In this document: one piece after another, positions 27,354 through 36,097 of the stretch | Numbering within the stretch: the stretch's first letter is position 1 | Layout of the letters: each line of letters opens with the position of its first letter | Origin: Erysipelothrix aquatica | GTDB lineage: Bacteria; Bacillota_I; Bacilli_A; Erysipelotrichales; Erysipelotrichaceae | Direction: 5' to 3' | Assembly: GCF_009828775.2 (NCBI RefSeq) | Contig: NZ_WTSY02000004.1 | Location: forward strand, 32,059-96,058 | DNA length: 64,000 nt | Notes under the pieces: model-generated | Database searches by the model: none | What the model was told of the DNA's origin: nothing | What the model saw: only the letters and a program-made list of their open reading frames with translations | Translations under genes and position numbers: made by a program

Positions 27354-27639
27354 GTGACACCTTAGTGAAAAAACAATATGCCTCCGTATCGGTACCTTCG
27401 CAATCTTCAGCCCTTGTAATTCCAAGAGCATTCGATAAATGTATACATCAGTTCATGCGTCGTCGCTTTTCGATTCTGCAGTGATAAAGAATCTTTGTTT
27501 TTAATACAATGTGCGTAAGTCCACTCCCTATTGCTAATATCTGCTATCAAAAATATTTCTTGTTTTTGCTGCCGCAAATCTCACTTGACACACCCCAATT
27601 CCTTTGAGAAACTAGGGTTACTTTAGCGGAGGAACAACG
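27354..27639. other. intergenic region upstream of the pentapeptide gene
   Basis: No convincing gene is seen in these roughly 290 bases. On the + strand a TTGACA box lies near 27584-27589, about 50 bases before the pentapeptide gene, without a clear -10. The inverted flanks ACCCC...GGGT downstream of it loosely resemble a MerR-type site. The ribosome site GGAGG precedes the ATG at 27640. Confidence 0.4.
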
Positions 27640-28218
27640 ATGAATTACATTGAAGATCAACACTTTACAGATATTGAGATGCGTGATGCATCACTCGATG
27701 ATCAACGTTATATTGACTGTACTTTTGAAAACTGTAAGTTTGAGAATATTGAATTAAATAGTACCGTGCTGCTCAACTGCACCTTTAAAAAATGTACGAT
27801 TATTAATCCGACATCAAATTTTGGGGAAGTAAACAATGCCTCATTTGAAAATTGCAATCTCATCGGTGTTTCCTGGGGAATGTTTACTGGACCAAGCAAA
27901 CATCGACGCGTTTTGAACACAATCACGAATACGTTTATGAAGTATAATTCCTTCATCAACCTTTCGTTGAAGAAGCAACATTTTAAGACGAATAGTTTTC
28001 AAGCGAGTAGTTTCGAACTTTGTGAACTTACTGAAGCTTCATTTAAAGGGTGTTCTTTAGACGCCACAACGTTTACAAATTGCGATCTAAAAAAAGCTGA
28101 TTTTAGAGATGCACGAGCGTATATTGTCGACATATCAAGTAATCAGCTGAAAGGCTCTAAATTTAGTTTTCCTGAGGCACTCACATTATTGGAACAAACT
28201 GGCATCATTATCGACTAG
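27640..28218 (+). CDS. pentapeptide-repeat protein (Qnr-like fold)
   Basis: This 192-residue protein is built of A(D/N)LXX-type pentapeptide repeats: NCTFKKCTI, NASFENCNL, EASFKGCSL and TFTNCDLKKADFRDA-like blocks, forming a right-handed beta helix. A central insertion (about residues 85-110) interrupts the coils. Related Qnr and McbG proteins protect DNA gyrase, and its length is near Qnr, but gyrase protection cannot be concluded. Its last 4 bases overlap the end of the convergent MerR gene. Confidence 0.85.
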   Translation: MNYIEDQHFTDIEMRDASLDDQRYIDCTFENCKFENIELNSTVLLNCTFKKCTIINPTSNFGEVNNASFENCNLIGVSWGMFTGPSKHRRVLNTITNTFMKYNSFINLSLKKQHFKTNSFQASSFELCELTEASFKGCSLDATTFTNCDLKKADFRDARAYIVDISSNQLKGSKFSFPEALTLLEQTGIIID

Positions 28219-28965
28219 TATCGGGCGAAAACAATAACTGTCGATTGAAATTCTGGTCCCAGCGTCAGTTCGTCTGTAATTTGTAAAACATAAACATCAG
28301 AAGTGGGTGCGATTTCATCTGCTTTGCATTGCGTCAGAAACGCCTTTATGGGTAGTTCAAGGTCTTCTAGATCGCACGGCAATACCATGCCCACAATCGG
28401 TTGCGTTTGACCCGACTTGTTTGTAGGCGTAAAGATGCGTGCGCAATCATTACTTAACGAGACACGAATCCCAATCATCCAACTTACAAATATAGCTTCA
28501 ATGTCTGGTGATGTTCGCATTGCTGCCAGCGTTTCAAAGAAATTGTCGTTGGTAACGAATTGGGGGTATGTGTAGAATTGACCCATATCCCAAGTTTCAA
28601 AAAATAGTGTGTTGAATGGTATCGTCTCAAACAATTGACGGTAACGATCACGACAATCTAACATAAAACGTGTTTGCTCCAAATGATGAATAGTATGGCT
28701 GATACGTTTTTTTTAAGGTTAACTTGTGTGTTTCATAGGAATCTTGATCATTCAGTATGACTTTAATCTCACTAAGGGAGTATCCCATTTCTCGATATGC
28801 CTGAATCATCAGGAAATTATTTGCTTGCATCGGCGTATAAATGCGATAACCATTATCCTTTCGAAACGCCGGCTTAAAGAGATGAATCGCATCATAATGA
28901 ATCAGTGTATCTTTGGTTGTCTTCATTAAAGTGGCAAATTCCAATATCGTAAGTTCTTGTTTCAT
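28215..28965 (-). pseudogene. MerR family regulator, split by a frameshift at an A8 tract
   Basis: The N-terminal frame (28965 down to about 28710) encodes a MerR helix-turn-helix: ILEFATLMKTTKDTLIHYDAIHLFKP and KDNGYRIYTPMQA. It then leaves frame and stops at about 28648. The next frame continues HHLEQTRFMLDCRDRYRQLF and a GyrI-like ligand domain (155 residues) to 28215. Removing one base from the run of eight T (28707-28714, A8 in the mRNA) gives the smooth junction KLTLKKRISHTIHHLEQTRF of a normal coiled-coil linker. It is thus a recent frameshift, a phase-variable gene or a sequencing error. It is divergent from the acetyltransferase gene. Confidence 0.8.
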
Positions 28966-28974
28966 AGTTTCTCC

Positions 28975-29005
28975 TTGACCAAGGGGTTACCCCACCCTTT
29001 ATTAT
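28975..29005 (+). promoter_or_regulatory. MerR-type promoter of the acetyltransferase gene
   Basis: -35 TTGACC (28975-28980) and -10 TATTAT (29000-29005) are 19 bases apart, the long spacer typical of MerR-activated promoters. The spacer AAGGGGTTACCCCACCCTT contains GGGGT-T-ACCCC dyad symmetry. The adjacent split MerR gene is the likely regulator. Confidence 0.75.
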
Positions 29006-29022
29006 ACAGTGGAGGTGATATT

Positions 29023-29613
29023 ATGTTAAAGAAAATGAATTTAGAGACAGACTCTGTTTTTGAGGTCGCGCATTACATTTATACGGCTGACCCTAGTATT
29101 TTTAACTTTATATTTGGGAATGAAATGGGTGCATTAAAGGCAATCTCTAAACTTGTCCGTTTGGATAACAATGCATTCTCGCATCATCATATTTATCTTT
29201 ATTATGATGAAGGAAAACTACTTGGATGTGTGTCTATGTTTCATACAGCGCGCATTGATGGATACCTTGAATGGCGTGATTTATCATCCGTTCTTAATCT
29301 ATGGGGTAAGGTCCGACTGATTTTTGCGTACATGATGTTGCATCGAATTATTGATATCAAATATCTCGATGTTATTTATATCCAAACAGTTGCTATCAAT
29401 GCAACGCATCGCGGAAGTGGACACGGTTCCCGGATGGTACAATGTGCCCTAGAAACCATACGAACCAGTTCTAATGATCCTATTTATTTGGATGCCTCAC
29501 TTGAAAAGCCCCATGTCAAACGTTTTTACGAGCATTTGGGTTTTACAGAGATTGGAACGCATACTGCATTGCTTGGCGGGGAAGGTGTCACACGAATGCA
29601 ATTGTCTGTATAG
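29023..29613 (+). CDS. GNAT family N-acetyltransferase
   Basis: This 196-residue acetyltransferase has the CoA-binding motif ATHRGSGHGSRM and the final DASLEKPHVKRFYEHLGFTEIGTH segment of GNAT proteins. GGAGGTGATATT places the start at 29023, after the MerR-type promoter. Because MerR regulators often control drug-resistance genes, this enzyme may modify a toxic small molecule. The acceptor is unknown. Confidence 0.85.
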   Translation: MLKKMNLETDSVFEVAHYIYTADPSIFNFIFGNEMGALKAISKLVRLDNNAFSHHHIYLYYDEGKLLGCVSMFHTARIDGYLEWRDLSSVLNLWGKVRLIFAYMMLHRIIDIKYLDVIYIQTVAINATHRGSGHGSRMVQCALETIRTSSNDPIYLDASLEKPHVKRFYEHLGFTEIGTHTALLGGEGVTRMQLSV

Positions 29614-29716
29614 ATGTGCCATTTAAACACGGGCATCATCATGTTAAGCGCCGTGAGCTCTTACGAGCATTTTATGGGTGTATAATAGAATCTAACTAAA
29701 GTGAGGTAGTTGTCGC

Positions 29717-29905
29717 ATGAAAAACAAGTACGTGATCAGTGTTCTTGCAGTTATGATTGCCGATGTCGTTCTGTATATTTTGGGTGTATTCGACCCTACA
29801 GATCCACTTTCATACATTCTATATTTTATGGTTCCACTCATTGTTTCGGTGCTCGCTTATGATCAACCAAAAAACTACGTTAATCGTGGTTTTTTAAACT
29901 CTTGA
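29717..29905 (+). CDS. small two-helix membrane protein
   Basis: The 62-residue product has two hydrophobic segments (about residues 5-24 and 33-48) and a short polar tail. A GAGGT ribosome site lies 9 bases before the ATG, and TATAAT at 29681-29686 is a plausible -10. A clear terminator follows. I do not recognise a family; two-helix proteins of this size are common and often unnamed. Confidence 0.55.
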   Translation: MKNKYVISVLAVMIADVVLYILGVFDPTDPLSYILYFMVPLIVSVLAYDQPKNYVNRGFLNS

Positions 29906-29938
29906 AAAAAAGTTCGTGGTGATGCACGAACTTTTTAA
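29905..29938. terminator. bidirectional intrinsic terminator
   Basis: The stem AAAAAGTTCGTG / CACGAACTTTTT with a GTGATG-type loop lies between the convergent small membrane protein gene and the FAD oxidoreductase gene. Confidence 0.88.
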
Positions 29939-29961
29939 AATAGAGATGAATTAACGAGCAA

Positions 29962-31311
29962 CTATTGATCGCGATCAACAATTCCGCCCATGGCATTAAT
30001 ATGTTGTTTAATAAGGGTGTAGTCCAACGCATGTGGATCTACCGCTTGAGCTGCAGACAATGCAGCAATGATTCCTGCCGATTGCCCCAATGCCATACAA
30101 GTTACACTTACACGACTGGCCGCGTGCGCTGCATGCGTTGCACTGATTGGACGTCCAACCACTATTAAGTTATCCACATTTTGAGGTAAACACATGTCCA
30201 AATCAATTTCAAAGTTTCGAACAATGTTTTCTTCAAGAAACTCCATGATTGATGAATCTGGAGAATGAATATCTATTGGATAACATCCAACAGCGATTGA
30301 TTTTTCTTGTTTAGCACCGCTTAGTACATCATATTCTGTTAGTTGTTTTCGACCAACGATATGGACGGATTCGCGCACACCAATGTCGCCAACATCTTTG
30401 ATGTATGAATCTTTAAAAGCTGGAATTTCCGCTTTCAGCCATTTGAATAGTGCCAATACTTGTTGGTGACCTTCAATGGTTGCTTGTTGCAATTCCTCCG
30501 GATTCAAACTTGAGAGATTCATGATTCGCGTTGTATTCATTCCGACTTCACCCTCTTGGACGCCTTCAAAGAATAAGAGACGATCGCGTTGGATCGGGAA
30601 CGTTTTGCTTGAACGAACTTCATCAAAGTAGCCTGAAATTGCAACATAGTCCATGCGTTCACCGTTACGAATCGCATCGCTCACCGCAAAGTTATCGGGG
30701 TTCTTTGCAACATCATCACGGACGCGTTCAAGATCCACATTGCCCACGTTAAAGCACATTGTCATCGGTTGACTTTTGTGATCAGACTCACGCCCGATAT
30801 TGACAGCTTCTCCACTCAATCGCGTAACATCAGCATCTCCACTCGCATCAATAATAACGGCAGCACTATAGCGATTCGCAGTTCCATATTCATTTAACGT
30901 GTTGATTGCTTGAATACGACTGCCCTCGCGTTCTACTGCAGTAACGCTTGTGCCGGTCACAATCTCGAGATTTGACTCAGCATACAATTTATTTGCTTGA
31001 ATAATTTGCATTGCCTTAAAATCAACCGGTGTCAGCGAGTAGGCGAAATCAATGGGATCATCGACATGGCCTTTACTACCACCAATAGCAATGAGTTCAT
31101 CGATAATCTCTTGGGGAATTCCTCCTACAATGGGTGTTTTTGATTCTCCAAGAAATGGTACAAGTGGTCCCACTAATGCATTGGTATTGGTCCCACCAAA
31201 CGTTGTTTTTGACTCAACTAGGAGTGTTTTTGCGCCACTACGTGCGCTAGAGAGTGCTGCAATTACACCTGCACTTCCTCCTCCAACAACAATTACATCA
31301 TATGTTTTCAT
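29962..31311 (-). CDS. FAD-dependent oxidoreductase
   Basis: This 449-residue flavoprotein starts with the dinucleotide-binding fold YDVIVVGGGSAGVIAALSSARSGAKTLLVE (residues 4-33) followed by FGGTNTNALVGPL, typical of the FAD_oxidored (PF12831) group. NLIVVGRPISATHAAHAASRVSVTCMALGQSAG near the C-terminus closes the FAD site. No electron acceptor is obvious. It is the last gene of a six-gene operon with a DUF4127 protein, a TIM barrel and a HyuA-like enzyme, so it probably oxidises an intermediate of that pathway. Start is 3 bases after the DUF4127 stop. Confidence 0.85.
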   Translation of the reverse strand: MKTYDVIVVGGGSAGVIAALSSARSGAKTLLVESKTTFGGTNTNALVGPLVPFLGESKTPIVGGIPQEIIDELIAIGGSKGHVDDPIDFAYSLTPVDFKAMQIIQANKLYAESNLEIVTGTSVTAVEREGSRIQAINTLNEYGTANRYSAAVIIDASGDADVTRLSGEAVNIGRESDHKSQPMTMCFNVGNVDLERVRDDVAKNPDNFAVSDAIRNGERMDYVAISGYFDEVRSSKTFPIQRDRLLFFEGVQEGEVGMNTTRIMNLSSLNPEELQQATIEGHQQVLALFKWLKAEIPAFKDSYIKDVGDIGVRESVHIVGRKQLTEYDVLSGAKQEKSIAVGCYPIDIHSPDSSIMEFLEENIVRNFEIDLDMCLPQNVDNLIVVGRPISATHAAHAASRVSVTCMALGQSAGIIAALSAAQAVDPHALDYTLIKQHINAMGGIVDRDQ

Positions 31312-31314
31312 AAA

Positions 31315-32748
31315 CTAAATCTCCTTCATTGCCACTTCAAAACTTCGACCCCATGGTAAATACGCTTGGAATTCAGGTGTATCTAAGAATGGGTACTTTT
31401 GTGCTGTATCGTTTAATAACGTCGTTAGATATTCATTAATGGTGTCACTATAATTCTCAGCCCACACATCAAATCCCATTTCACGCATTTTAGCATTCAC
31501 CAGTAATCTTATGTCACCCTGATAGAGGGCATCATCGATCACTCGATGTTTGATATAAGTAGGGTTCGTATCATAATACATCGCAATAACCAAATCAAGA
31601 ACCAACGTTCCAATTGAATTACTACCTGTATTCCACGCACTGTATCCTTGCAAAGTTGCATCATCAAGTGTACTCAACAAACGCTCAAGGCTGCGAATAT
31701 CGCCACCATTACCATATTGAACATCTAAAACAAACAATGATTTGCCATTGTAACGTTTATAATAATCTAACTGCTCAGTTGTTAGCGTTGGTGTTGCGAG
31801 TTTCGGTTCAAATGCCAAATCAATGGTCTGACCTGTTGCTGGAAGTGCGAGAAACACATACGGTGTTTCAATTTCAGCAGCCTTCATATTCGCAACTTTA
31901 AAGGCACCTGCAATATTCTCAATGATTGTTCGGTCTTCAAATTTTGCAATATACTTTGGGTCAACAAATGTAACATCAACATTAAAATCTTTTGTATTCT
32001 GATTGAGATCTCGAGCGACCAAAAGAGCCACCATCTCATCTGTACCATTTTTAATCGAGACACGATCTTGTAATGCATAGGATTCGATCATAGCATGCAG
32101 TACGTCTTGTTCCCGAACGTGAAGTCCGAATTCATGCGTATCTTCTTGTACTAGTGAAACATAGTCAAGAATTCCCTCATTCGCTAAGTCCACGCACGCT
32201 TTATTAAAATGGTGATTGCGTTGACGAGCCGCCAAATAATCATTGAGGACTGGTTGGGGGATTCGTTGTGTCACGCTTTGAAGTTGGTCTTCAAACTGTG
32301 GTTCATGGGTAACACGGTGTACTAACTGAGAGTATTCAAAGAGATCTTCCCAAATTTGAAGTTGACTGGAATCGGTGACGGTTGTGGTGAGACGCACAAT
32401 AACTGAGTACGCCAATATTTTAATATTAGGATTGCTGTACTTCACATCCCGAAGTGTTTGTAGCAGGACCTCGTAATCTTCCTGAGTCTTTGTGGTATCC
32501 ATGGTCCGAGATTGCACCAATCCCCCAAAAAGTAACGCATCAATCGAAATAACAAGTGTATCCGCTTGAACACAATGATCCAGTAAATACTTACGAATTG
32601 CTAATGTATCGCCTGGATGGGTAAAGTGACCCAAATATGATTTGGGAACCATATCGATCTGAACATCGCGAATGTTTCGGGTCGCTTCAAGAATAAAGTC
32701 AGTATGACATGGGCGATCATCAATCGGTAAAATTAAAATTCGTTTCAT
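31315..32748 (-). CDS. DUF4127 family protein
   Basis: The 477-residue protein matches DUF4127 by its opening ILPIDDRPCHTDF, the DTLVISIDALLFGGLVQSR segment and late Asp/Asn-rich motifs VLDVQYGNGGD and AWNTGSNSIGT. The family is uncharacterised; the conserved Asp, Arg, Asn and Gly patches suggest an enzyme. It overlaps the preceding gene by 4 bases and therefore shares a dedicated pathway with the TIM barrel, HyuA-like and FAD proteins. It has no signal peptide. Confidence 0.85.
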   Translation of the reverse strand: MKRILILPIDDRPCHTDFILEATRNIRDVQIDMVPKSYLGHFTHPGDTLAIRKYLLDHCVQADTLVISIDALLFGGLVQSRTMDTTKTQEDYEVLLQTLRDVKYSNPNIKILAYSVIVRLTTTVTDSSQLQIWEDLFEYSQLVHRVTHEPQFEDQLQSVTQRIPQPVLNDYLAARQRNHHFNKACVDLANEGILDYVSLVQEDTHEFGLHVREQDVLHAMIESYALQDRVSIKNGTDEMVALLVARDLNQNTKDFNVDVTFVDPKYIAKFEDRTIIENIAGAFKVANMKAAEIETPYVFLALPATGQTIDLAFEPKLATPTLTTEQLDYYKRYNGKSLFVLDVQYGNGGDIRSLERLLSTLDDATLQGYSAWNTGSNSIGTLVLDLVIAMYYDTNPTYIKHRVIDDALYQGDIRLLVNAKMREMGFDVWAENYSDTINEYLTTLLNDTAQKYPFLDTPEFQAYLPWGRSFEVAMKEI

Positions 32749-33428
32749 AGTGCATCAATGGCTGCTCTAAATGATTTAATGGTTTCAACAAAGCCTTCAT
32801 ATTCATTACCTGTAACAACTGCACCAATCATAATTGCTTTGAAGCCGAGATCCTTAATGTTTCCAAGTTCTTCGATTCGAACTTTCTTTTGCGTTGGTAA
32901 TGCTGCTGGTATGTCAATTGCACCAATAATTTGCTTATAATGCAGCAAATCTCGCATGTTCAATGGTTTGCCATAATCATCCGGATGGACAATGCTTAAT
33001 TCAGCAACTTCAGCACCAATTTGTGACCACATTTTGATTTCATCTAATGAGTATGCGTAGCTGCATGCAAACATCCGTGTCAGTTTATCTTGATTCACAA
33101 CTTGAGGCGTTGCATCGTGAAGGTATAGAGACAAGAATTCGAAATCGTGAGCTAACACATTTTTCAAATCATCGTTAACAACTTCTGGACTTCCCCCAAC
33201 AACAACCCCAACTGGGACTGGTGAGTTAGCAATTACTTTTTCAATAAATGCACGTTCTTGTGCGGCACTTCCAAAATCGGTTCCACTTGCATGATGGTGA
33301 ACATTAAGATGAATTTTCACTGCATCTGCACCATTTTCCCATGCTGCTTTTACATACTCATAGTCATTTTTAGGACAGCTGACTACCAATTTTAAACCTT
33401 CTTCATTGAGCAAATCGATAAATTTCAT
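32745..33428 (-). CDS. TIM-barrel protein of unknown specificity
   Basis: This 227-residue cytoplasmic protein shows alternating strands and helices of a TIM barrel: LKLVVSCPKNDYEYVKAAWENGADAVKIHL, VPVGVVVGGSPEVV, AEVAELSIVHPDDYG and GFKAIMIGAVVTGNEYEGF. It loosely resembles NanE/HisA-like phosphate-binding barrels, but I cannot assign a substrate. The N-terminal end overlaps the preceding gene by 26 bases and the C-terminal end overlaps DUF4127 by 4, so it is in the same operon. Confidence 0.65.
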   Translation of the reverse strand: MKFIDLLNEEGLKLVVSCPKNDYEYVKAAWENGADAVKIHLNVHHHASGTDFGSAAQERAFIEKVIANSPVPVGVVVGGSPEVVNDDLKNVLAHDFEFLSLYLHDATPQVVNQDKLTRMFACSYAYSLDEIKMWSQIGAEVAELSIVHPDDYGKPLNMRDLLHYKQIIGAIDIPAALPTQKKVRIEELGNIKDLGFKAIMIGAVVTGNEYEGFVETIKSFRAAIDAL

Positions 33429-33975
33429 AATCTTGAACCCTCTCTTTTAAATACGTCGCTAGTGTTTCTTTTGTATACGAACCTTCCTGAATGGCAATTA
33501 CATACTCGGCAATTCGTGGATGTACTGGACACCCACTTTGCAGTTGCGAGTAATAAATAGCAGATACTTCAGAAATGCGATGGCGTTGGCGATATTTTAA
33601 TGCATCGTACCAGACACCTTGCATTTCAATAACGTGATACACTTCATGCATAAAATGTAGATTGTATGCTTGTTTTGCATCCATAATTTGTTCGTACTTT
33701 CGTAACCATTCGTTATTAATTGTGATTGTTTGAGTATTTGGATTGTATTGAGCGTGAACCGATGCTGGATCCGTATCGACCGTTTCAGTTCTAATATTTT
33801 GCGCATCAAGTAGTGCCGTTGGATCAATTTGTATCTGTTGGGTCACTGCTTCAGCAATCTGAGCCATTACGCGATTACTATTTTGGGTCATGTTCAACTC
33901 AAACCAATAAATATAGTCGGTTAAATCTTGAACCTTAACCTCTTCTTGTAACCAAGAATACAATGCGTTCATCAT
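33403..33975 (-). CDS. HExxH-motif protein of unknown function
   Basis: The 190-residue protein contains MHEVYHVIE (H110-E111-H114) and a later Glu136 in SEVSAIYYS, which together resemble a zincin-type HExxH...E site. I chose the start at 33975 because AAGGA lies 7 bases upstream; an upstream ATG at 34014 is also open. No signal peptide is visible, so it would act in the cytoplasm. It overlaps the HyuA-like gene by 41 bases and the TIM-barrel gene by 26, showing tight operon linkage. A peptidase or metal-dependent hydrolase is possible but unproven. Confidence 0.55.
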   Translation of the reverse strand: MMNALYSWLQEEVKVQDLTDYIYWFELNMTQNSNRVMAQIAEAVTQQIQIDPTALLDAQNIRTETVDTDPASVHAQYNPNTQTITINNEWLRKYEQIMDAKQAYNLHFMHEVYHVIEMQGVWYDALKYRQRHRISEVSAIYYSQLQSGCPVHPRIAEYVIAIQEGSYTKETLATYLKERVQDYEIYRFAQ

Positions 33976-36073
33976 CTTCCAGTCCTTCCAAATCCATCCA
34001 TGATATATCTTCAATTTGGTCTTTGTTCATAAGTCCTGAATAGTTAAATGTTCGGAACTTGGCGAACATATGTACCTCTGGGACTGTTTGTCCAGCATCA
34101 CTAAAAGTTGAATACTCGTCCATGATGAACGCCATGACTTCTTTAAATTGTCCTTTTGTACCATAGACAATTTTTCCATTGGGACGTCTAAACTTCACAA
34201 CACCATCTTTAGTTAAGATAACTGCAGATGTTGTTTTTTTCTTGAAGAGTCCTAATGCACGTTTTTCACTATGGGTCACTTCAACCCCAACAATGCGTTC
34301 ATTTTCAACGACGATGGTTGCTTCAGCCGATTCATATCCAAGTGATTGAACCGCAATTTTTTTAAGTTCTTCATGCGATTGGACTACGACGGCAGCATCG
34401 TTATTTTTTATTTCATTGGTACCGGACGCATTCGCAATTAAGACATTATTTAAGGTATCCACTTCAATCGAAACTTCAATTGTCTCGCGTAGTGCGCCCA
34501 TTTCCAACATTTTGTCGATAATGTCACCGCGTATTCGTTTAATATCATCTTCATTGGGATTGACGACACTGCGCTCAATTTGTTCCGTAATCATGGCTAA
34601 TGCAACACCAATTGTGGAAATGTAAGGAGCATTATTCACAACCTTGCTCTTTAGGTCATACTTTTGACCTAAGTAGTGTGTAATAACGCCGGCACTTCCA
34701 CCACCACCGTAAAGCGTAATGAAAGAACGCTCAAGTTCATAGTCTGCAATAAGTTGTTCAATGATAGCCCAAATTTGCTCCGAAGCACGGTCCATACACT
34801 GTGTCGCAAGTGTTACTGGATCCATCTTCAAGTATTGTGCAAAAGCTTCCCAGGCATGGGTATATCCCTTGCTCGTAGCACATGAGTAATCTTCCGCGTG
34901 AACACATTGAAGATAATTTGCAGCTCCAGCAACCGTGAATGCATACGTCTTACCAGTACTGTCTTCACAAACAACATAATCATCAGGATCACCCGCCCGT
35001 GGTTGAATCCTCTTTATGGTAAAGGTCTCCCCTTCAGGAATATCGAAACACTCATAGGGTAAGTGCGCAAGGTGAGCCGATCGTGGTCCGACTACAATGC
35101 CTTGATTCGTGTGACGAATCATCGTACCACCAGCGATTGCGGTCGTTTGAACATCAACAGATTTCAAGTATGTTTTATGTCCACCAACACTGGCATTTTT
35201 AATCATAACTTGGCCATCTTTAATGACTGAAATATCGGTTGATGTTCCACCAATTTCCAAGAAGACACCGTCAGATATTTTTTCATGCATAATCGCACCC
35301 GCAACACCTGCTGCAAGGCCTGATAACATCGTCAAGATTGGACGCTTGCGAACTTCATCAATGGACATAACACCACCATCAGCACGCATAATCATCAAAT
35401 CGCGTTTGATTCCTAAGTCTTTAATGACCTTTTCTGTCATGTCGGATGTTTCCATCATTTTTGGAATCAATGATCCGTTAACAACCGCCGTTCTTGTACG
35501 CAATTTTAGTCCATACAGTTGCGAAATTTGGAAACCACCAGTTGCATAAAAACCACGTTCTTGTGCAAGTTCGATGACACGAATTTCATGTTCTGGGTGT
35601 TCGATAGAGAATGCTTCACTCGCTACAATAACTTCTGCACCTTTCGCAATCAACGTATCAATGGCTTGACCTATCGTCGAATCAGAAACTTCTGAAGACG
35701 GGATAAACTCATGAAAGACTTCCAAAAATTTATTGGGTGCAAGTTCAAGTTTTTCTACATTGGTTTCATTGCGAGCTGACGTACCATCACCCATCCCCAC
35801 GATACCAATCCGCGCAACATCACCTTCTAATAAAGCATTCGTTGCTTGCGTTGTACCATGCGAAATAAAGACAACATTTTCTGCATCAATGTGATACTCA
35901 TCTAAGAGTTCACGAACAATGTTTATAATTCCTTTTGCTACACCTTCTTCACTGTCATGAGTTGTCGGTGTCTTTTTCAATGCAATAACATCCATTGTTT
36001 CATTATCGATAACAACAGCATCGGTAAAAGTACCACCAACATCAATTCCTATTCGTACTTGTTTCTGATTCAT
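33935..36073 (-). CDS. hydantoinase/oxoprolinase family protein (HyuA-like)
   Basis: This 712-residue protein has the actin-like ATP-binding fold of HyuA/5-oxoprolinase enzymes: IGIDVGGTFTDAVVID at the N-terminus, FISHGTTQATNALLEG, and FLEIGGTSTDISVIKDG. Such enzymes use ATP to open cyclic amides such as hydantoins or oxoproline. No HyuB partner is present, so it may be a single-subunit variant or a different enzyme. It follows the transporter gene by 24 bases, and its 3' end overlaps the HExxH gene. It is likely the first catabolic enzyme of this operon. Confidence 0.88.
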   Translation of the reverse strand: MNQKQVRIGIDVGGTFTDAVVIDNETMDVIALKKTPTTHDSEEGVAKGIINIVRELLDEYHIDAENVVFISHGTTQATNALLEGDVARIGIVGMGDGTSARNETNVEKLELAPNKFLEVFHEFIPSSEVSDSTIGQAIDTLIAKGAEVIVASEAFSIEHPEHEIRVIELAQERGFYATGGFQISQLYGLKLRTRTAVVNGSLIPKMMETSDMTEKVIKDLGIKRDLMIMRADGGVMSIDEVRKRPILTMLSGLAAGVAGAIMHEKISDGVFLEIGGTSTDISVIKDGQVMIKNASVGGHKTYLKSVDVQTTAIAGGTMIRHTNQGIVVGPRSAHLAHLPYECFDIPEGETFTIKRIQPRAGDPDDYVVCEDSTGKTYAFTVAGAANYLQCVHAEDYSCATSKGYTHAWEAFAQYLKMDPVTLATQCMDRASEQIWAIIEQLIADYELERSFITLYGGGGSAGVITHYLGQKYDLKSKVVNNAPYISTIGVALAMITEQIERSVVNPNEDDIKRIRGDIIDKMLEMGALRETIEVSIEVDTLNNVLIANASGTNEIKNNDAAVVVQSHEELKKIAVQSLGYESAEATIVVENERIVGVEVTHSEKRALGLFKKKTTSAVILTKDGVVKFRRPNGKIVYGTKGQFKEVMAFIMDEYSTFSDAGQTVPEVHMFAKFRTFNYSGLMNKDQIEDISWMDLEGLEDDERIVFLVTRRG

Positions 36074-36097
36074 ATAAGCCTCTTTTCTAAAAAATTA

